A DNA stretch of 49,756 bases from assembly GCA_016281335.1 (NCBI GenBank), contig JAEEIK010000062.1, positions 1 through 49,756 on the forward strand. Direction: 5' to 3'. Below are positions 25,109 through 37,191 of the stretch, piece after piece (the stretch's first letter is position 1; the number at the start of each line of letters is the position of its first letter). The notes under the pieces were generated by a model. The model searched no databases, was not told the origin of the DNA, and saw only the letters and a program-made list of their open reading frames with translations. The translations under genes and the position numbers were made by a program. The stretch comes from Lachnospiraceae bacterium (GTDB lineage Bacteria > Bacillota > Clostridia > Lachnospirales > Lachnospiraceae).

Positions 25109-26292
25109 AGTCTTATCAGGCATTTACAAAAGAAGTTGATGATATAGAGCTTGCCGTTTCCGAACTGAAGGCAGGCATAGATACCTCGCTTTTTATGAAG
25201 AATACCTGCGGTATTGTTTTCTGCGGTTTTGAGCCGGATATGGAAGCGCTGGTATCTGAACTGGGAAAAGCTTTTGATTTTCCCTTCTTTGGCTGTACAG
25301 GCATAGGCGTGCTTTCAACAAACGGTTATTCCCAGAGCAGCATATCCCTTCTGGTACTCACTGCCGATGATGTGGAATTCTCCATAGGAATGACCGATGA
25401 TATAAATGGCCCCGGGGATCTTAAACACTTTTCCGAAACATATAAGAAATGCAGACAGAAGCTTAACTGTAAGGATAAGCTGATATTTACTTATGTACCA
25501 TGGCTTTCTGATATCACCTTTGATGATATAGTAAGCCTGCTGGATGAAAAGTCGGGACAGGTGCCGATATACGGAGGTATAGCATCAGACGGCTGGACCT
25601 TTGATCACACTTATGTATTTACAGATAAGGGTGTATCAATGTCTAAGGGAGTCATGATGGTGCTGGGAGGTAATGTGGAACCTGTATTTACCATCGAGCA
25701 CTCCACAACCCTTACCACCAATCTGCATAAAGTAGTAACAAAAGCAGAAGGTACGGTAGTATATGAGCTTGACGGTCATCCGGTGACAGAGTTCATACGT
25801 GATATGGGACTTATCACGGATAAGACTTCCGTCATTCTGGATTTTCTCGGAACGCCTTTCCTTGCTACGCAGAAGACCAAAGACGGTGATGAGATAGATA
25901 CGCTCCGCTGTCTTGGTGTGATAGATCATGAAAAAGGTGCCTGCGGTTATATAGGCAAGATAGAGGAAGGTTCCGAGCTTAATATGGTGCTTATATCAAA
26001 AGAAGACATAGAAAGATCGGTGAAGGCAGCATTCGATGAGATACTCGAGAAGATCGGAAACTCCGGAGATTACCGCTATAGCAGCATCTTCTGTTCATCC
26101 TGTGCCGCAAGATACTGTCTGCTGGTAGCTGATAAAAATGCGGAAGGACGTGCCTATGAAGGACGTCTTCCCGAAAACGTAAATGTGCAGGGCGTATATA
26201 TTTACGGAGAATTCTGTCCTGCCCACGGAAAGCACAGAGGCGGCTTATACAACGTGCTCTCCAACGAAACCTTTACGATCCTTGCCATATAG
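25105..26292 (+). CDS. FIST domain sensory protein
   Basis: This 395-residue cytoplasmic protein covers FIST_N (about 30-215: [11 protein letters not shown]..., [11 protein letters not shown]) and FIST_C (about 230-380, ending [15 protein letters not shown]). FIST domains are predicted to bind small ligands such as amino acids and are often attached to or encoded beside histidine kinases or chemoreceptors. The start ATG 25105 overlaps the preceding kinase stop (ATGA), implying coupled synthesis. It probably feeds a ligand signal to soluble kinase 2, which lacks an input domain. The ligand cannot be read from the sequence. Confidence 0.88.
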   Translation: MKSYQAFTKEVDDIELAVSELKAGIDTSLFMKNTCGIVFCGFEPDMEALVSELGKAFDFPFFGCTGIGVLSTNGYSQSSISLLVLTADDVEFSIGMTDDINGPGDLKHFSETYKKCRQKLNCKDKLIFTYVPWLSDITFDDIVSLLDEKSGQVPIYGGIASDGWTFDHTYVFTDKGVSMSKGVMMVLGGNVEPVFTIEHSTTLTTNLHKVVTKAEGTVVYELDGHPVTEFIRDMGLITDKTSVILDFLGTPFLATQKTKDGDEIDTLRCLGVIDHEKGACGYIGKIEEGSELNMVLISKEDIERSVKAAFDEILEKIGNSGDYRYSSIFCSSCAARYCLLVADKNAEGRAYEGRLPENVNVQGVYIYGEFCPAHGKHRGGLYNVLSNETFTILAI

Positions 26293-26302
26293 GGGTAAAC
26301 CA

Positions 26303-28657
26303 ATGTCAACGACCAAAAAAACAGACCGCAGCCGTGCGAGACTTATCTTTCCTCTGCTGCTCATATTGTTTTTCATGATAGTCATGATGGTCTATACTTC
26401 AGGGCTTCTTTATCGTGCTTCGGTTCTGAATATACATGAAGTATGTGAAGACAGAGTCAATAATTTTGCTCATGATGTTGAAGAGTATCTGAATACTGCG
26501 GAAAGCGTTTTGTGGATGTCTGCCGATACGGTAGATCATATGGTACGGACCGATACCCCTACATCGCAGATACTGCAGTATCTGATAGAGGAATCCGCAA
26601 GACAGTCGGGACAGTTTGATAAGAGTTATATCGCCCTGTACGGTTATGTCTGCGGAGAATATCTGGACGGACTCGAGTGGGAACCGCCTGCTGATTATGA
26701 TCTTTTTGAGAGAGACTGGTATAAGAAAGCCATCAGCGCTAAAGGTGAGCCGGTGGTGATACCTCCTTATGTGGATGCACAGACAGGTGATGTGATCATA
26801 TCCATAAGCAGGATGCTGCCCGGGGGTGAGGATGTCATTTCACTTGACCTTAAACTTGACAGCATACAGGAGATGGCGGCTGAACTTAAATTAAAAGAAA
26901 GCGGTTATTGTTTTCTGATAGATGAAACCGGACTTATAGCAGCTCACAGTGATGAGGATCTGAAAGGAAGTTCGCTTACGGATGATCCGGAACAGGCCAA
27001 ACTGCTTGATAAGATACTTGAAACTAAGACAGGAAGTTTTACTACAAGAATAGCAAAGAGCAGATGTACCGTATTTACCAATAAAGTATCAGACAGCTGG
27101 TATGCGGTCATGGTGGTCAGTGATAAACTTCTTTATGAAGAAGTATGGGCGCAGATGGCTGTGAACCTGGTGATCTGTGCCGTGATATATATAATGATAG
27201 CTGTCTTCTACTATCTCGCATACAGTAATGAACAGGAATATTCGAGACGCATGGACGAGATGACTCAGGAAGAGCAGGCTAAAGATTATGAAAAGAAAGT
27301 GCTGATGCTGGAGAAGGAAGCGGCTGATGCTTCAAATAAAGCAAAGAGTGATTTTCTTGCCAATATGTCTCACGAGATCCGTACCCCTATGAATGCCATT
27401 ATAGGCATGGATGAAATGATACTGCGCGAAACAAAGGACGGCAGCATCAGGAGATATGCGCTGGATATAAGGAGCGCAGGCAGGACACTTCTTTCAATAA
27501 TCAATGACATACTTGATCTGAGCAAGATAGAATCCGGCAAGATGGAACTGATCCCGGTTGAATACGGTGTTGCATCCGTACTGAATGATGTGGTTAACAT
27601 GACAATGAAGAAGGCTGAGGACAAAGGACTGGAGTATTGTTTCCGTGTATCGCCGGATGTGCCGAGTGTGCTCCGTGGGGATGAAATAAGGATACGTCAG
27701 ATAATGCTGAATCTGATAAACAATGCTATCAAGTATACTCAGCAGGGCAATGTTGATGTGGACGTACTTTTCGACAGGAATGAAAACCGTCTTGTGGTTA
27801 TGGTTTCTGATACCGGTGTTGGTATAAAAAAAGAAGATATGGAAAAACTGTTCAACTCTTTCCAGAGACTGGATGAAGAGAAGAACAGAAATGTGGAAGG
27901 CACGGGACTGGGTCTGAAGATCACCAAGCAGCTGACCGAGATGATGGGAGGCGGCGTGGATGTCAGCAGTGAATACGGCAGAGGCACGATCTTTACGGCC
28001 TTTGTGATACAGGAAGTTGTAGATCCCACAGATTTAGGAGACTTTGCAGAGAATCTGTTAAAGATGCAGGAAAAAGCTGAAGAATTTAAACCCACGCTGA
28101 TCGCGCCCGAAGCGAAGATACTGATCGTTGATGATAACGATATGAACCTGGAAGTCATTGAAGCCTTGCTTCGCGATACCAGAATGCAGATAAAGACTGC
28201 TGAGTCGGGAAAGGAATGTATCAACTTCCTCGGCAAAGATAAATTTGATATAGTCCTGCTGGATCAGATGATGCCCGGCATGTCGGGTACACAGACGCTG
28301 AAACAGATAAGGGAAGACCATATCGCAGACGGTACGCCTATAATAGCTCTTACGGCAGATGCTGTAGTTACGGCCAGGGATAGCTATATCAGCGAAGGCT
28401 TTACCGATTACCTCAGCAAGCCCGTGATGTATGATGAGCTGGAAGCCCTGCTCATTAAATATCTGGACAAAAAACTGATACTTGCGGAAGATACTGCAGT
28501 TGTAAAGGCTGCCGAGGAACCTGACGATACCCTTGTACTCGTTATCAGTGATTCTCCGGATAAACTCAAAGAGATGAAAACCGTTCTCAAGGATCGAGGC
28601 AAGGCCGTCTTCGTTCGTGACAAAGAGAGCGCGGAGCGGTTTCTTAAGAAAAACTAA
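26303..28657 (+). CDS. Membrane hybrid histidine kinase 3 with dCache sensor
   Basis: This 784-residue kinase has transmembrane helices at about 13-35 and 287-306. They enclose a 250-residue extracytoplasmic double-Cache-like domain with the typical pattern RDWYKKAI...G...[17 protein letters not shown] (about 137-170). After a coiled-coil linker come HisKA with His357, an HATPase ([20 protein letters not shown]), a receiver with Asp654 and the shared half-receiver tail (735-784). dCache domains commonly bind amino acids, carboxylates or similar ligands outside the cell. The start is ATG 26303, 10 bases after the FIST gene. The longer frame into that gene is rejected. It is the last gene of the signalling operon; the next LytTR box begins at its stop codon. 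Confidence 0.93.
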   Translation: MSTTKKTDRSRARLIFPLLLILFFMIVMMVYTSGLLYRASVLNIHEVCEDRVNNFAHDVEEYLNTAESVLWMSADTVDHMVRTDTPTSQILQYLIEESARQSGQFDKSYIALYGYVCGEYLDGLEWEPPADYDLFERDWYKKAISAKGEPVVIPPYVDAQTGDVIISISRMLPGGEDVISLDLKLDSIQEMAAELKLKESGYCFLIDETGLIAAHSDEDLKGSSLTDDPEQAKLLDKILETKTGSFTTRIAKSRCTVFTNKVSDSWYAVMVVSDKLLYEEVWAQMAVNLVICAVIYIMIAVFYYLAYSNEQEYSRRMDEMTQEEQAKDYEKKVLMLEKEAADASNKAKSDFLANMSHEIRTPMNAIIGMDEMILRETKDGSIRRYALDIRSAGRTLLSIINDILDLSKIESGKMELIPVEYGVASVLNDVVNMTMKKAEDKGLEYCFRVSPDVPSVLRGDEIRIRQIMLNLINNAIKYTQQGNVDVDVLFDRNENRLVVMVSDTGVGIKKEDMEKLFNSFQRLDEEKNRNVEGTGLGLKITKQLTEMMGGGVDVSSEYGRGTIFTAFVIQEVVDPTDLGDFAENLLKMQEKAEEFKPTLIAPEAKILIVDDNDMNLEVIEALLRDTRMQIKTAESGKECINFLGKDKFDIVLLDQMMPGMSGTQTLKQIREDHIADGTPIIALTADAVVTARDSYISEGFTDYLSKPVMYDELEALLIKYLDKKLILAEDTAVVKAAEEPDDTLVLVISDSPDKLKEMKTVLKDRGKAVFVRDKESAERFLKKN

Positions 28658-28686
28658 CCGTTCGTCGTCTGAAAACGACCGTTCGT
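28657..28686 (+). promoter_or_regulatory. LytTR-type direct-repeat binding site, surface protein 3
   Basis: ACCGTTCGT occurs at 28657-28665 and 28678-28686, with 12 bp between. The first box overlaps the stop codon of kinase 3 and starts 129 bp before ATG 28786. The spacer CGTCTGAAAACG is nearly identical to that at surface protein 2. Confidence 0.85.
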
Positions 28687-28718
28687 CGTAAAACCATTGT
28701 AAAAACTTATAAAAATGA

Positions 28719-28724
28719 TAGATT
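28719..28724 (+). promoter_or_regulatory. -10 element of the surface protein 3 promoter (weak match)
   Basis: TAGATT lies 32 bp after the second box, preceded by AAAAATGA, aligning with the TATAAT elements of the two sister promoters. The match to consensus is only four of six, so position rests mainly on the shared spacing. Confidence 0.5.
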
Positions 28725-28785
28725 TGTGCTTAAGTGGGGTAACTATATCCTTTTTTCGGAGTGTGAAGAAATAGGAGGTTTTGGT

Positions 28786-31700
28786 ATGAGGATGATTAAA
28801 GGAAAAGTAAAAAGATTTATGGCATCTTTCTTATTACTTGTAATGCTGGTCAATATGCTGCCGGCAAATGTATTAACGGTACATGCGGATCCACCTGCAC
28901 ATATTCACTGCGCCTGCTGTTCGGAAACCTCCTGCGGTGATGCGCATGATGCAACGATTGTGTGGACTGCCTGGAATTCGACCACCGCATTGCCGACAGT
29001 TGCAGGGTATTATTATCTGACGGAGGATGTGACGTTAAATGCCAACTGCGAAGCTAATAACGGCGTCTTCCTTTGTCTTAACGGTCATACCGTTGATATG
29101 AACGGCTATATGTATTCCTGCAATGACAGCCTTACCATAACCAACTGTGAAGAAAGCGGAGGATTTGTCGAAGCAGATGAGGAAAATATAAGTAGTTCAT
29201 ATGTTTTCAAGGTCAGAAATCTTACAATGTATAATGTGAATATTTCTGTGGAAGGCTGTACTTATTATTATGACTATACACTGGTGGGGTATTCAGGGGG
29301 AAGTAATTCAAACAGATCCGTATACTATCTTGAAAACTGTGATCTGTCCGTAACGGATAATAATGAAGATTATGATGACGTATACGGTATCAGACTGGAC
29401 CATACGGATAAAGTTACGATAAAGGATTCGTCGGTCAATATAAATACACAGCAGAGCGCATATGGTATTTATATCAGTAATGCTAATGACACGGTGACTA
29501 TTACTGATACTCAGGTCATCGTGAGATTTAATGACATATACTACAGAGATTATTCAGGAAGAAATGCACTTCGGATATACAGTAATATGTCCGAAGGAAC
29601 TTCTCTTACGGCAACAGACTGTACATTTTATGCTGAAACGGAAGAGTCGATAGAAACCGGCGGTGTATATATTAATAGCGGCTGTGATTATGAATTTACA
29701 GGATGTAAATTAGGGGCAAAATCCATAGGAAATTCAGACACCTATGGATTTCAGAGCGGTTATACCTATGGAACCGTAGAGTTTTCGGCGTGCACGGTTT
29801 CCGGAAATAAGGGTGGCAAAAACATAGGTTATTGTTACGGGATCAAGAGCGGTGATACAAGTATATCTGTTACGAATGGGTCTGTAATAACCGGCGAAGG
29901 ATATGGAATATGCTTTGATCCTTCGAATGTCGAATACCCGCTGATGTTAAAGGTATATGATTCGGAAATCAGCGGAGGTCTTTATGGTGTAAGACAATAT
30001 GCGTATTCAGCTGTCGCTTCTACAGATATTCTGAATTCAGATATAAGAGCAACCGGTTCATATAATAACTCGGATCCTGATAATGGGTCAGCTGTAGCTA
30101 TCGCAAACGGAAGCGTGTATATCGGCGGAGCATCTACTCTGACAGGAACAAGCTGCGGTCTGTATTCGACAAGCATGTGGAATCCGATTTACTTCCATTC
30201 TATGGACGAAACCCAGTATACCATAGCTGACGGACAGTATATGTATTTTTACGGCCGTGGCGGACTCACAGCAGGTGATGTTGTTGTCACGGAAGGAATG
30301 ACGGAAGATCTTGTCGGTAAAGTAGTACTTATAAATCCGGACCTGTATTACATAGGCAGCGACGGAAAAGCCGTGAAAAAAACAACTTACAGAATATCAT
30401 CAACAAGTTCTTATTATTTCCCGGGATGTGATTCATATGGCTCATATAAAAATCCTGAGCATACCAGAAGTATATGGGAAACATATACGGGAAAGAAGAT
30501 CTATATAACAGCAACAGCAAAAACACATTATGTTTTTGATAAATGGATCGTTACAGGTGCTACGCTTGACGAAGCCGATACAGTAGCAGATAACAGTTTT
30601 ACTACAGGTACATCAAATATAGAACTGACACCGACTTTTGTGGAAGCACCCCACTGGACTGTAACCTATAACAGCGGTGAGCTGGCATATAACAAGAACC
30701 GTACGGCTACAGACAGTAAGTATGCAGACGAAAATCTTACGCTTAGATACAGCATAACCGGTTTCGGACGGGATGGCTATACCCAGACAGGCTGGTCGCT
30801 TACCGATAACGGTCCGATAGCATATGAGCTTGGAGCGATATATACTGCTGATGCGGATGTTACTCTGTTTCCTCATTGGGAAGGTAATCATACTATAACG
30901 ATCAAATACGGAGATTATCCTACAGAAGGACATACTGCGGATGAAGTTGCAGAAACCCTGGATAAGAAGGTTGGGATCGACTATAGTTTTACTTCCAATT
31001 ACAGGATTACTTTCCCTCAAAGAGAAGATGCAAACGGTTTATTATGGAGGTGTAACGGTTTTTCCGTTAATTCCGACGGCAGCACACAGGATTATGATTT
31101 TTCAAATAAAACATATGACGAAGACGAAGATATCACGATATATCCATACTGGGAACGTGTATACAGAGTCCGTTACCATGGTGATGAGTATGCTTCTAAC
31201 GCTGATGAAGAAATAGCTGATCAGACTTTTAATATCGGCGGAAGCGTAAATCTGCGAGGTTCGGTTCATGCTTCAGACGGTATAAAAACAGTAGTATATC
31301 AGAGTAATCGTGAATGGTACAGTCAGGGCGGCTGGGCAACTGAGAAAGGCGGCGCCAAGGTATACAGTCTGGGACAGAAGTATCAGGTAGATGCCGATCT
31401 GGAACTCTGGCCGTATTGGGAACCTATATATAAAGTCAGATATCTTTCCGGTGAATATGGAATAAACCTAAATGGTACGGAGGAGATAATTGTTAAGAAG
31501 TATGAGGGAACGACACAGGCTTTGAAAGCGGCGCAGTTCATACGTTCCGGATATACACAGAAGGGCTGGTCTACAGAAGACGGAGGAGTAAAAAACTATG
31601 ATCTGGGACAAGACTATTCTGGAAACGCGGATCTGACCTTATATCCTTATTGGGAGAAAAATGTTGTTATCACATATATGCCCGATGAACACTGCAATAC

Positions 31701-34700
31701 TCAGACCGCTGTATATGACACAAAATACCCGGGTGTCGGTATAAAGATACGTGGAGATGTCTTCTCGGCAGAAGGTTATAAACTAAAGGGATATACGACT
31801 ACAGAGGGAAGCGGATATACAGATTACCGAGTCAATGACACTTACAGTTATGACATTGATCTGACTCTTTATCCCGTATGGGATGTTGAAACTTACGCTC
31901 TTTGGATCGGTGACACTCAGGTTACGACTGCAAATAAAGACGATATTCTGGGTGACACAAAAGTAAGTTATGATCCCGAGACATCAATACTTACGCTTAA
32001 CTCTGTATCAATAAATAAAAGTGTTACCATAGATTACGGAGAAGACGGAAAACTCGGTGTGGGTATCAGCGCGTCTTCATCTGTTGAAATGAATGGTAAC
32101 AAAGTGGCTGATCATCCTGTTACTTCATTGAATATTCAATTGAATGGCAATAATACCATATATCCCATTTACGCTAATGATTGCAGCCTGAGGTACGGTA
32201 TAGCTGCGGATAACCTGCCCCTTAGCTTCAGCGGAACAGGCAGCCTTACCATAGGCGAGAATTTAAAAGAAAACAACAGGATCGATATTGCTATAGATTG
32301 CAGTGCAGACTATTACGCTCAGTATGCATTGAAGGTCAACGGTCCGACACTTAATCTTTATTCCCATTATTACGGAATATATACAGGGTATGAGTCTGAT
32401 TACGGAATAAGGATTGACAGCGGAAGCGTAAATGTAACTGTACAGGATGACGGAGGATACGGACTGTGTATCATTGCAGAAGAAGACGGTACGCTGGGGA
32501 TGATCGTAAGAGATGGCGAACTGAATATAAAAACCGAAGGAAATAAGGTAACAAATCAGGGATACATAATGTATCCGACATGCATATATCTTAAGACAGA
32601 CGAATCAGACGGAGTACTTTTCAAAGGCGGAACCGTAAACCTGGAGAATAAAGGAAGTGACGGTTACGGAATACTTATAAACGGATATTACGGCAACGTT
32701 GGTGAAGAGGGCGGAGCAGCAATTGCCGGTGAAGATAACGTGAGCGAAGAAGCCGGATTTGCATTTGGTGGTGATAACTATTTCGGCGCCGGCTTTGAAG
32801 CAGGTAACGTTACCATTAAAGCAGCTACTGCAAGTATTGCTGATGAAATCGAAATAGCTGCCGGTAATTACAAAACCGTGATTCTCAATGAAGATATAGC
32901 TGTAAACGCAGGTGTGAATGAAGCCGGAGCAGTGCCCGTAAATGATTATGCGACAAACTCTGCTTCATATAAGTATGCAGCTGTTTCCGGCGGTACTTCG
33001 CCTGCATATCTGTATGTCGGATCTACGGCAGTTACAGCCGAAAATCTCAGTGGTGAAGGCTGGGCCTATGTTCCGGGAACCAATACCCTGACGCTTAATA
33101 ATGCTGAAATAAGCAGTATATATGACGTTGAAGATTTTACCTATGGCATATATACGGAAAATGATCTTAAACTTGTTCTGACAGGTAACTCTTCTATAGG
33201 ATATGGCACAGCTCTTCCTTATACCGGTATATATGTCGGAGGAACACTTATTGTTTCGGGAACGGGATCGCTTGACGCAGCCGGTAAATATGAAGCAGTT
33301 GACTGCAGAGGCAGCGTGACAGTGAACGGAGGATCAGTGGATCTGAAAGGAAACACGGGTATTTCCACATATTCGTCATTTACGCTTACAGCCGGCCGTG
33401 TAAAGGTAGTTACAGGAAATGAATACGGTTATGGAATCCGAAGTTATAAGGATGTGGTTATAAACGGAGGTGAGCTGCTTGTAACAGCTAATGATTACGG
33501 TATAAGCGCAACAGGCGATGTTATCATAAAAGCCGGAAAGGTTTCGGTGACAGCAGAAGAAATAGCTGTATCCTGTGATGCTTATACCCAGAACGGAGGA
33601 GAGGTTTCTCTTATCTCAACCTGCGAGGAAGAAGAAAGAGCTTTTAATTACGGGTTTGCACTGAATCCTGATGGAGATATTACTATAACGGATGGCAGTC
33701 TGTACACTGAAGCAAAGTATACCTGCATCAGTACAAGCGATTATTCAAATACTCTGACACTTAACGGAGGAATTATTAAAGCCTTTCCGAGAGCGCTTAA
33801 GAGCTATTCGACAAAGGCTACGCCGACTATACGTTTCGGCTACGTTACCATCAATGGAGGAAGGCTGGAAGCATGCGGAAGCAATTATGGAATTTATGGC
33901 CAGAATAACAGTAATGAACCTACGGTAAAAATATATGGCGGAAGTCTTTTAATCGATGTATCTGCTGCAGAAAAAACTTATAATAATTATCCGATATTCG
34001 GTTCGATCACTGTCTATATGCGTTCATCATGTTATCGGACCGCTGCAGACGGAGCTTATACAAATAAGATAAATTCGAACAGCTATACGGTAAGATGCAG
34101 AGCTACAAACAGTTTGCCGGCAGGTTACGATTATCTTGAAGTATCCGGTATACAGCTTGTTTCCTATCGTCCGGGTGCAGATGCAACAGGTGTTTCGGAA
34201 AATGTTATCAAAGTTACAGGTAAGCCGCTGGAACTGAAAGGGGCAATATATACAAAGGCAGGTTACGTTCAGACAGCCTGGGCACTGACGGAAGGCGGTG
34301 CCAAAGTATATGATCTGTCGGCAATTTATGACAGTAATGCAGATATTATGCTATATCCGGTTTGGGAAGTAGCAACGCAGATAACGTATAAACCGGGCAG
34401 TGCTGCCGAAACAGCAGAATACACTGATGATGTGCCTTTGAACGGAAGTACCGTATTGAGAGATAAGACTTATACTAAGAACGGAGCTGTACAGACCGGC
34501 TGGAACACAAATGCAAGCGGTAACGGTGATCATTATAGCCTGAAAGGGAATATAAACGTTACCGGCAGTATGACCTTGTATCCCGAGTGGAGCAGTACCG
34601 TAAGGCTTAGTTATGACAAGGGCAGATCCGGTAAAGGTGAGAACAGTTCTTCCGATATCGGAGTAGGCGCAGAGGTGACGCTTGCCGGTGCAGTATTTAC

Positions 34701-37095
34701 AAGAACAGGCTTTATACAGATAGGCTGGACTACGAATGATGGCGGAGATAAAGTATATGATCTGTCAGCGAAAACTTCATTTACGGAAGATACCACTCTG
34801 TATCCTGCATGGTCCAGGCAATATACTATATGCTATAAGCCCGGAAGAGCAAAAGAAACTACAGAGTATTCGAACAGTTATTATGAAGGTACGGAGGTAA
34901 CACTGAAGGGCATAACTTATACCGCTGACCGTTCCATACAGACAGGCTGGAATACCGAACCGGACGGTAGCTGGAATGAGTTTGGTCTCTCCCAGAAGAT
35001 TAGTGTCAGAAGTGACCTTACGCTTTATCCCGTATTTGAAAGAAAGATCACGCTTACTTATGATAAGGGCAGTAACGGTATCGGTAATAATATTTCGGAA
35101 GAGATAGCTGCAGGCAGCGAAGTGACACTTAAGGCAGCGATCTTTACAAGAGAAGGTTATACTCAGACCGGATGGAGTAAGACAGATGGCGGAAATAAGG
35201 ATTACTTTCTTTCCGTTCAGACTTCTTTTGATCAGGATACAACGCTTTATCCTTATTGGGAAAAGGCAGATGAGCCGGCCCCTGTTCATCAGCATAGTCT
35301 TACTCATCATGACAGAGTGGAAGCAACAGAGAATGAAGCAGGAAATATAGAATATTGGGAATGCTCGGAATGCCATAAGCTTTTCTCTGATGCAAATGCT
35401 GAAACAGAGATATCATTAGAGGATACGGTAATACCTGCCGGTGGTGGAGAGGATCCTGATCCAAATCCGAATCCAAATCCGAATCCGAATCCGAATCCGG
35501 AACCTGATCCGGAGCCCGAACCCGAACCTAAACCGGAACCTGAACCCAAACCTCAGCCCGAGCCGGAACCTCAGCCTGAACCTGAACTTGAACCTGAACC
35601 GACACCGGTCATAGGAACGGTGTATTATGAGATCAATGTCAATGCCGGAGTATCGGCAAAAGACAGCGCCGGTAATGAGGTAAGAAAAGCAAGGGAAAAT
35701 GAGAACATAACGATCTCGTGGACAGCAAAGACAGATTACGAATTCGTGAAATGGGAGCTGACGGGGGCTGCAGCTAAAGATGTAAGCGCGCAGACTACCG
35801 GTTTTGTAATGCCGGCTCATGATGTGACTGTAAATTATGAAGAGAAGCTTACCATAGCTGATCAGGTTATCGAAGAGCTTCCGGAAACTGCAGATCAAAA
35901 TACCAAAGTAAAGAGCCTTAAGTTTGAGAATAAGAGTCTGACTTTACAAAAGAACGATAAAGCTACAGCCAATGTTGCAACGGCAACAGCTGCATCAGGA
36001 TCTGAAGTACCTGCAATATACTATGTAACGGAAAATAAGGATATCGTGGCGGTTGATCAGAAAGGTAATTTCTATCCTACAGGTATCGGCGAGACTACCG
36101 TCACGGCATATTGCGGAAATAAGAAAGCAAGCTGTAAGGTAAATGTTGTATGTTATACAACTGCTTTATCAGTGCGTGACAGTAAGCTTGAGGATGTAAG
36201 CAATAAGCCGGTGACGATGAAAGCCGGAGAGCAGATCATACTTACGGCCTCCTTTGATCCTTATGACAGTACCGATCCGAGAACTGTGACCTGGAAGTCA
36301 AACAACAAGATGGTTACGGTAAAGAATGGTGTCGTGACGGCTAAGGAAGTAAAAACAGATGTATCAGCAACCATTTCAGTCACTGTAAAGCATACCGATC
36401 CTGCCGACGGAAAGCTTAAGGATCTGACAAAGAATGTCAGCATAAATGTTAAGGCTGTTGATGTACCCAAGGCAGCAGCTAAGGACAAGACACATACGGT
36501 GAAACTTGATAAAGCAAAACTCGCACTTAATCTTTCTGAAGAAACGAAAAAGACATCAGAGCTTAAGATAATGCTGACGCCGAAGAAGGGAAGTTTAGAG
36601 GATATCCGTATCTTAAGTGTGGAATCATCCAACGAGAATGTGGTCACAACAACTGCGCCCGGAACTGTTACAGCTAACGGTAAGAACGGTTATGCAGCTG
36701 TGAAGCTGACAGCGAAGTCGGCAGGAACAGCATACATCATAGTAAAGACAGCAGGAGCAGATGCGGGCGATAACGTAAATGTTCAGCGTTGCAAAGTGAC
36801 TGTGACAAGTCCTGCCGCTTCCGTATCGATAGAGAGCGGAACATTGAAAGTGAATAAGGGAGCAGGTCAAAAGACCATGACTATGAGAAAGGGTGAAAAA
36901 GGTATAGTAGAAGTAGTGACAGATCCTGAGTATTCAACGGACAGCAGCAAGGTAAAGATATCCTGCTCCGGCGGACTAAAGATAAAGAACGGCGTCATCA
37001 TTGCTGCTAAATTAACCAAAGCAGGCAAAACTGCAAAGATCACTGTAAAGTGCGGCAAGAAAACAGATGTGGTATATGTTACCATAGTTAAGTGA
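28786..37095 (+). CDS. Giant secreted surface protein 3 (InlB-type repeats, beta-helix, Big_2)
   Basis: This 2769-residue secreted protein is the largest in the window. It has a signal peptide ([27 protein letters not shown]), a short Cys/His cluster ([12 protein letters not shown]) and a long beta-helix-like region (to about residue 500). About five InlB/Listeria-Bacteroides repeats ending in P-x-W-E follow (30.65-31.9 kb). Then come two [16 protein letters not shown] modules with further beta-helix, five more InlB-type repeats (34.15-35.27 kb), a His/Cys unit ([10 protein letters not shown]) and a Pro-Asn/Pro-Glu linker (about 2220-2275). Ig-like domains reach the C-terminus, with no LPXTG. 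ATG 28786 follows AGGAGG at 28773-28778. It is a probable adhesin under LytTR-type control; the binding target is unknown. Confidence 0.87.
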   Translation: MRMIKGKVKRFMASFLLLVMLVNMLPANVLTVHADPPAHIHCACCSETSCGDAHDATIVWTAWNSTTALPTVAGYYYLTEDVTLNANCEANNGVFLCLNGHTVDMNGYMYSCNDSLTITNCEESGGFVEADEENISSSYVFKVRNLTMYNVNISVEGCTYYYDYTLVGYSGGSNSNRSVYYLENCDLSVTDNNEDYDDVYGIRLDHTDKVTIKDSSVNINTQQSAYGIYISNANDTVTITDTQVIVRFNDIYYRDYSGRNALRIYSNMSEGTSLTATDCTFYAETEESIETGGVYINSGCDYEFTGCKLGAKSIGNSDTYGFQSGYTYGTVEFSACTVSGNKGGKNIGYCYGIKSGDTSISVTNGSVITGEGYGICFDPSNVEYPLMLKVYDSEISGGLYGVRQYAYSAVASTDILNSDIRATGSYNNSDPDNGSAVAIANGSVYIGGASTLTGTSCGLYSTSMWNPIYFHSMDETQYTIADGQYMYFYGRGGLTAGDVVVTEGMTEDLVGKVVLINPDLYYIGSDGKAVKKTTYRISSTSSYYFPGCDSYGSYKNPEHTRSIWETYTGKKIYITATAKTHYVFDKWIVTGATLDEADTVADNSFTTGTSNIELTPTFVEAPHWTVTYNSGELAYNKNRTATDSKYADENLTLRYSITGFGRDGYTQTGWSLTDNGPIAYELGAIYTADADVTLFPHWEGNHTITIKYGDYPTEGHTADEVAETLDKKVGIDYSFTSNYRITFPQREDANGLLWRCNGFSVNSDGSTQDYDFSNKTYDEDEDITIYPYWERVYRVRYHGDEYASNADEEIADQTFNIGGSVNLRGSVHASDGIKTVVYQSNREWYSQGGWATEKGGAKVYSLGQKYQVDADLELWPYWEPIYKVRYLSGEYGINLNGTEEIIVKKYEGTTQALKAAQFIRSGYTQKGWSTEDGGVKNYDLGQDYSGNADLTLYPYWEKNVVITYMPDEHCNTQTAVYDTKYPGVGIKIRGDVFSAEGYKLKGYTTTEGSGYTDYRVNDTYSYDIDLTLYPVWDVETYALWIGDTQVTTANKDDILGDTKVSYDPETSILTLNSVSINKSVTIDYGEDGKLGVGISASSSVEMNGNKVADHPVTSLNIQLNGNNTIYPIYANDCSLRYGIAADNLPLSFSGTGSLTIGENLKENNRIDIAIDCSADYYAQYALKVNGPTLNLYSHYYGIYTGYESDYGIRIDSGSVNVTVQDDGGYGLCIIAEEDGTLGMIVRDGELNIKTEGNKVTNQGYIMYPTCIYLKTDESDGVLFKGGTVNLENKGSDGYGILINGYYGNVGEEGGAAIAGEDNVSEEAGFAFGGDNYFGAGFEAGNVTIKAATASIADEIEIAAGNYKTVILNEDIAVNAGVNEAGAVPVNDYATNSASYKYAAVSGGTSPAYLYVGSTAVTAENLSGEGWAYVPGTNTLTLNNAEISSIYDVEDFTYGIYTENDLKLVLTGNSSIGYGTALPYTGIYVGGTLIVSGTGSLDAAGKYEAVDCRGSVTVNGGSVDLKGNTGISTYSSFTLTAGRVKVVTGNEYGYGIRSYKDVVINGGELLVTANDYGISATGDVIIKAGKVSVTAEEIAVSCDAYTQNGGEVSLISTCEEEERAFNYGFALNPDGDITITDGSLYTEAKYTCISTSDYSNTLTLNGGIIKAFPRALKSYSTKATPTIRFGYVTINGGRLEACGSNYGIYGQNNSNEPTVKIYGGSLLIDVSAAEKTYNNYPIFGSITVYMRSSCYRTAADGAYTNKINSNSYTVRCRATNSLPAGYDYLEVSGIQLVSYRPGADATGVSENVIKVTGKPLELKGAIYTKAGYVQTAWALTEGGAKVYDLSAIYDSNADIMLYPVWEVATQITYKPGSAAETAEYTDDVPLNGSTVLRDKTYTKNGAVQTGWNTNASGNGDHYSLKGNINVTGSMTLYPEWSSTVRLSYDKGRSGKGENSSSDIGVGAEVTLAGAVFTRTGFIQIGWTTNDGGDKVYDLSAKTSFTEDTTLYPAWSRQYTICYKPGRAKETTEYSNSYYEGTEVTLKGITYTADRSIQTGWNTEPDGSWNEFGLSQKISVRSDLTLYPVFERKITLTYDKGSNGIGNNISEEIAAGSEVTLKAAIFTREGYTQTGWSKTDGGNKDYFLSVQTSFDQDTTLYPYWEKADEPAPVHQHSLTHHDRVEATENEAGNIEYWECSECHKLFSDANAETEISLEDTVIPAGGGEDPDPNPNPNPNPNPNPEPDPEPEPEPKPEPEPKPQPEPEPQPEPELEPEPTPVIGTVYYEINVNAGVSAKDSAGNEVRKARENENITISWTAKTDYEFVKWELTGAAAKDVSAQTTGFVMPAHDVTVNYEEKLTIADQVIEELPETADQNTKVKSLKFENKSLTLQKNDKATANVATATAASGSEVPAIYYVTENKDIVAVDQKGNFYPTGIGETTVTAYCGNKKASCKVNVVCYTTALSVRDSKLEDVSNKPVTMKAGEQIILTASFDPYDSTDPRTVTWKSNNKMVTVKNGVVTAKEVKTDVSATISVTVKHTDPADGKLKDLTKNVSINVKAVDVPKAAAKDKTHTVKLDKAKLALNLSEETKKTSELKIMLTPKKGSLEDIRILSVESSNENVVTTTAPGTVTANGKNGYAAVKLTAKSAGTAYIIVKTAGADAGDNVNVQRCKVTVTSPAASVSIESGTLKVNKGAGQKTMTMRKGEKGIVEVVTDPEYSTDSSKVKISCSGGLKIKNGVIIAAKLTKAGKTAKITVKCGKKTDVVYVTIVK
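35446..35613 (+). repeat. Low-complexity hexanucleotide tract encoding a Pro-Asn/Pro-Glu linker
   Basis: Tandem hexamers of the type AATCCG, then GAACCT/GAGCCG variants, encode alternating proline with Asn, Asp, Glu, Lys or Gln. The first 60 bases are nearly perfect repeats. Such tracts can change length by slippage in steps that keep the frame. Confidence 0.85.
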
Positions 37096-37111
37096 GCCAC
37101 AGAAAAAAGCC

Positions 37112-37140
37112 TTGACATCAAAGGAAACTCTAAGTAATAT
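37112..37140 (+). promoter_or_regulatory. Promoter of glmS-dapL
   Basis: A perfect TTGACA (37112-37117), a 17 bp spacer and TAATAT (37135-37140) match the vegetative consensus. The predicted start near 37147 gives a leader of about 100 bases containing a terminator-like hairpin. Confidence 0.85.
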
Positions 37141-37191
37141 GTTAATGTCAATGGCGACAGTTATTTATTAAGGAAAAGATACAGATAAGGC

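Noticed and set aside
26183..26302. Longer start for hybrid kinase 3 overlapping the FIST gene by about 110 bases
   Set aside because: The extra residues are polar and unlike a sensor kinase start. ATG 26303 directly precedes the first transmembrane helix and follows a GGGGT.
34925..34940. Single ACCGTTCCA inside surface protein 3 as a further LytTR box
   Set aside because: It is unpaired, within coding sequence, and mismatches the consensus at position 8.
35307..35898. Minus-strand frames rich in Gly-Ser/Phe or Arg repeats opposite the surface protein 3 linker
   Set aside because: They are reflections of the Pro-Asn/Pro-Glu hexamer tract on the other strand. They have no ribosome-binding site and the + strand frame is clearly coding.
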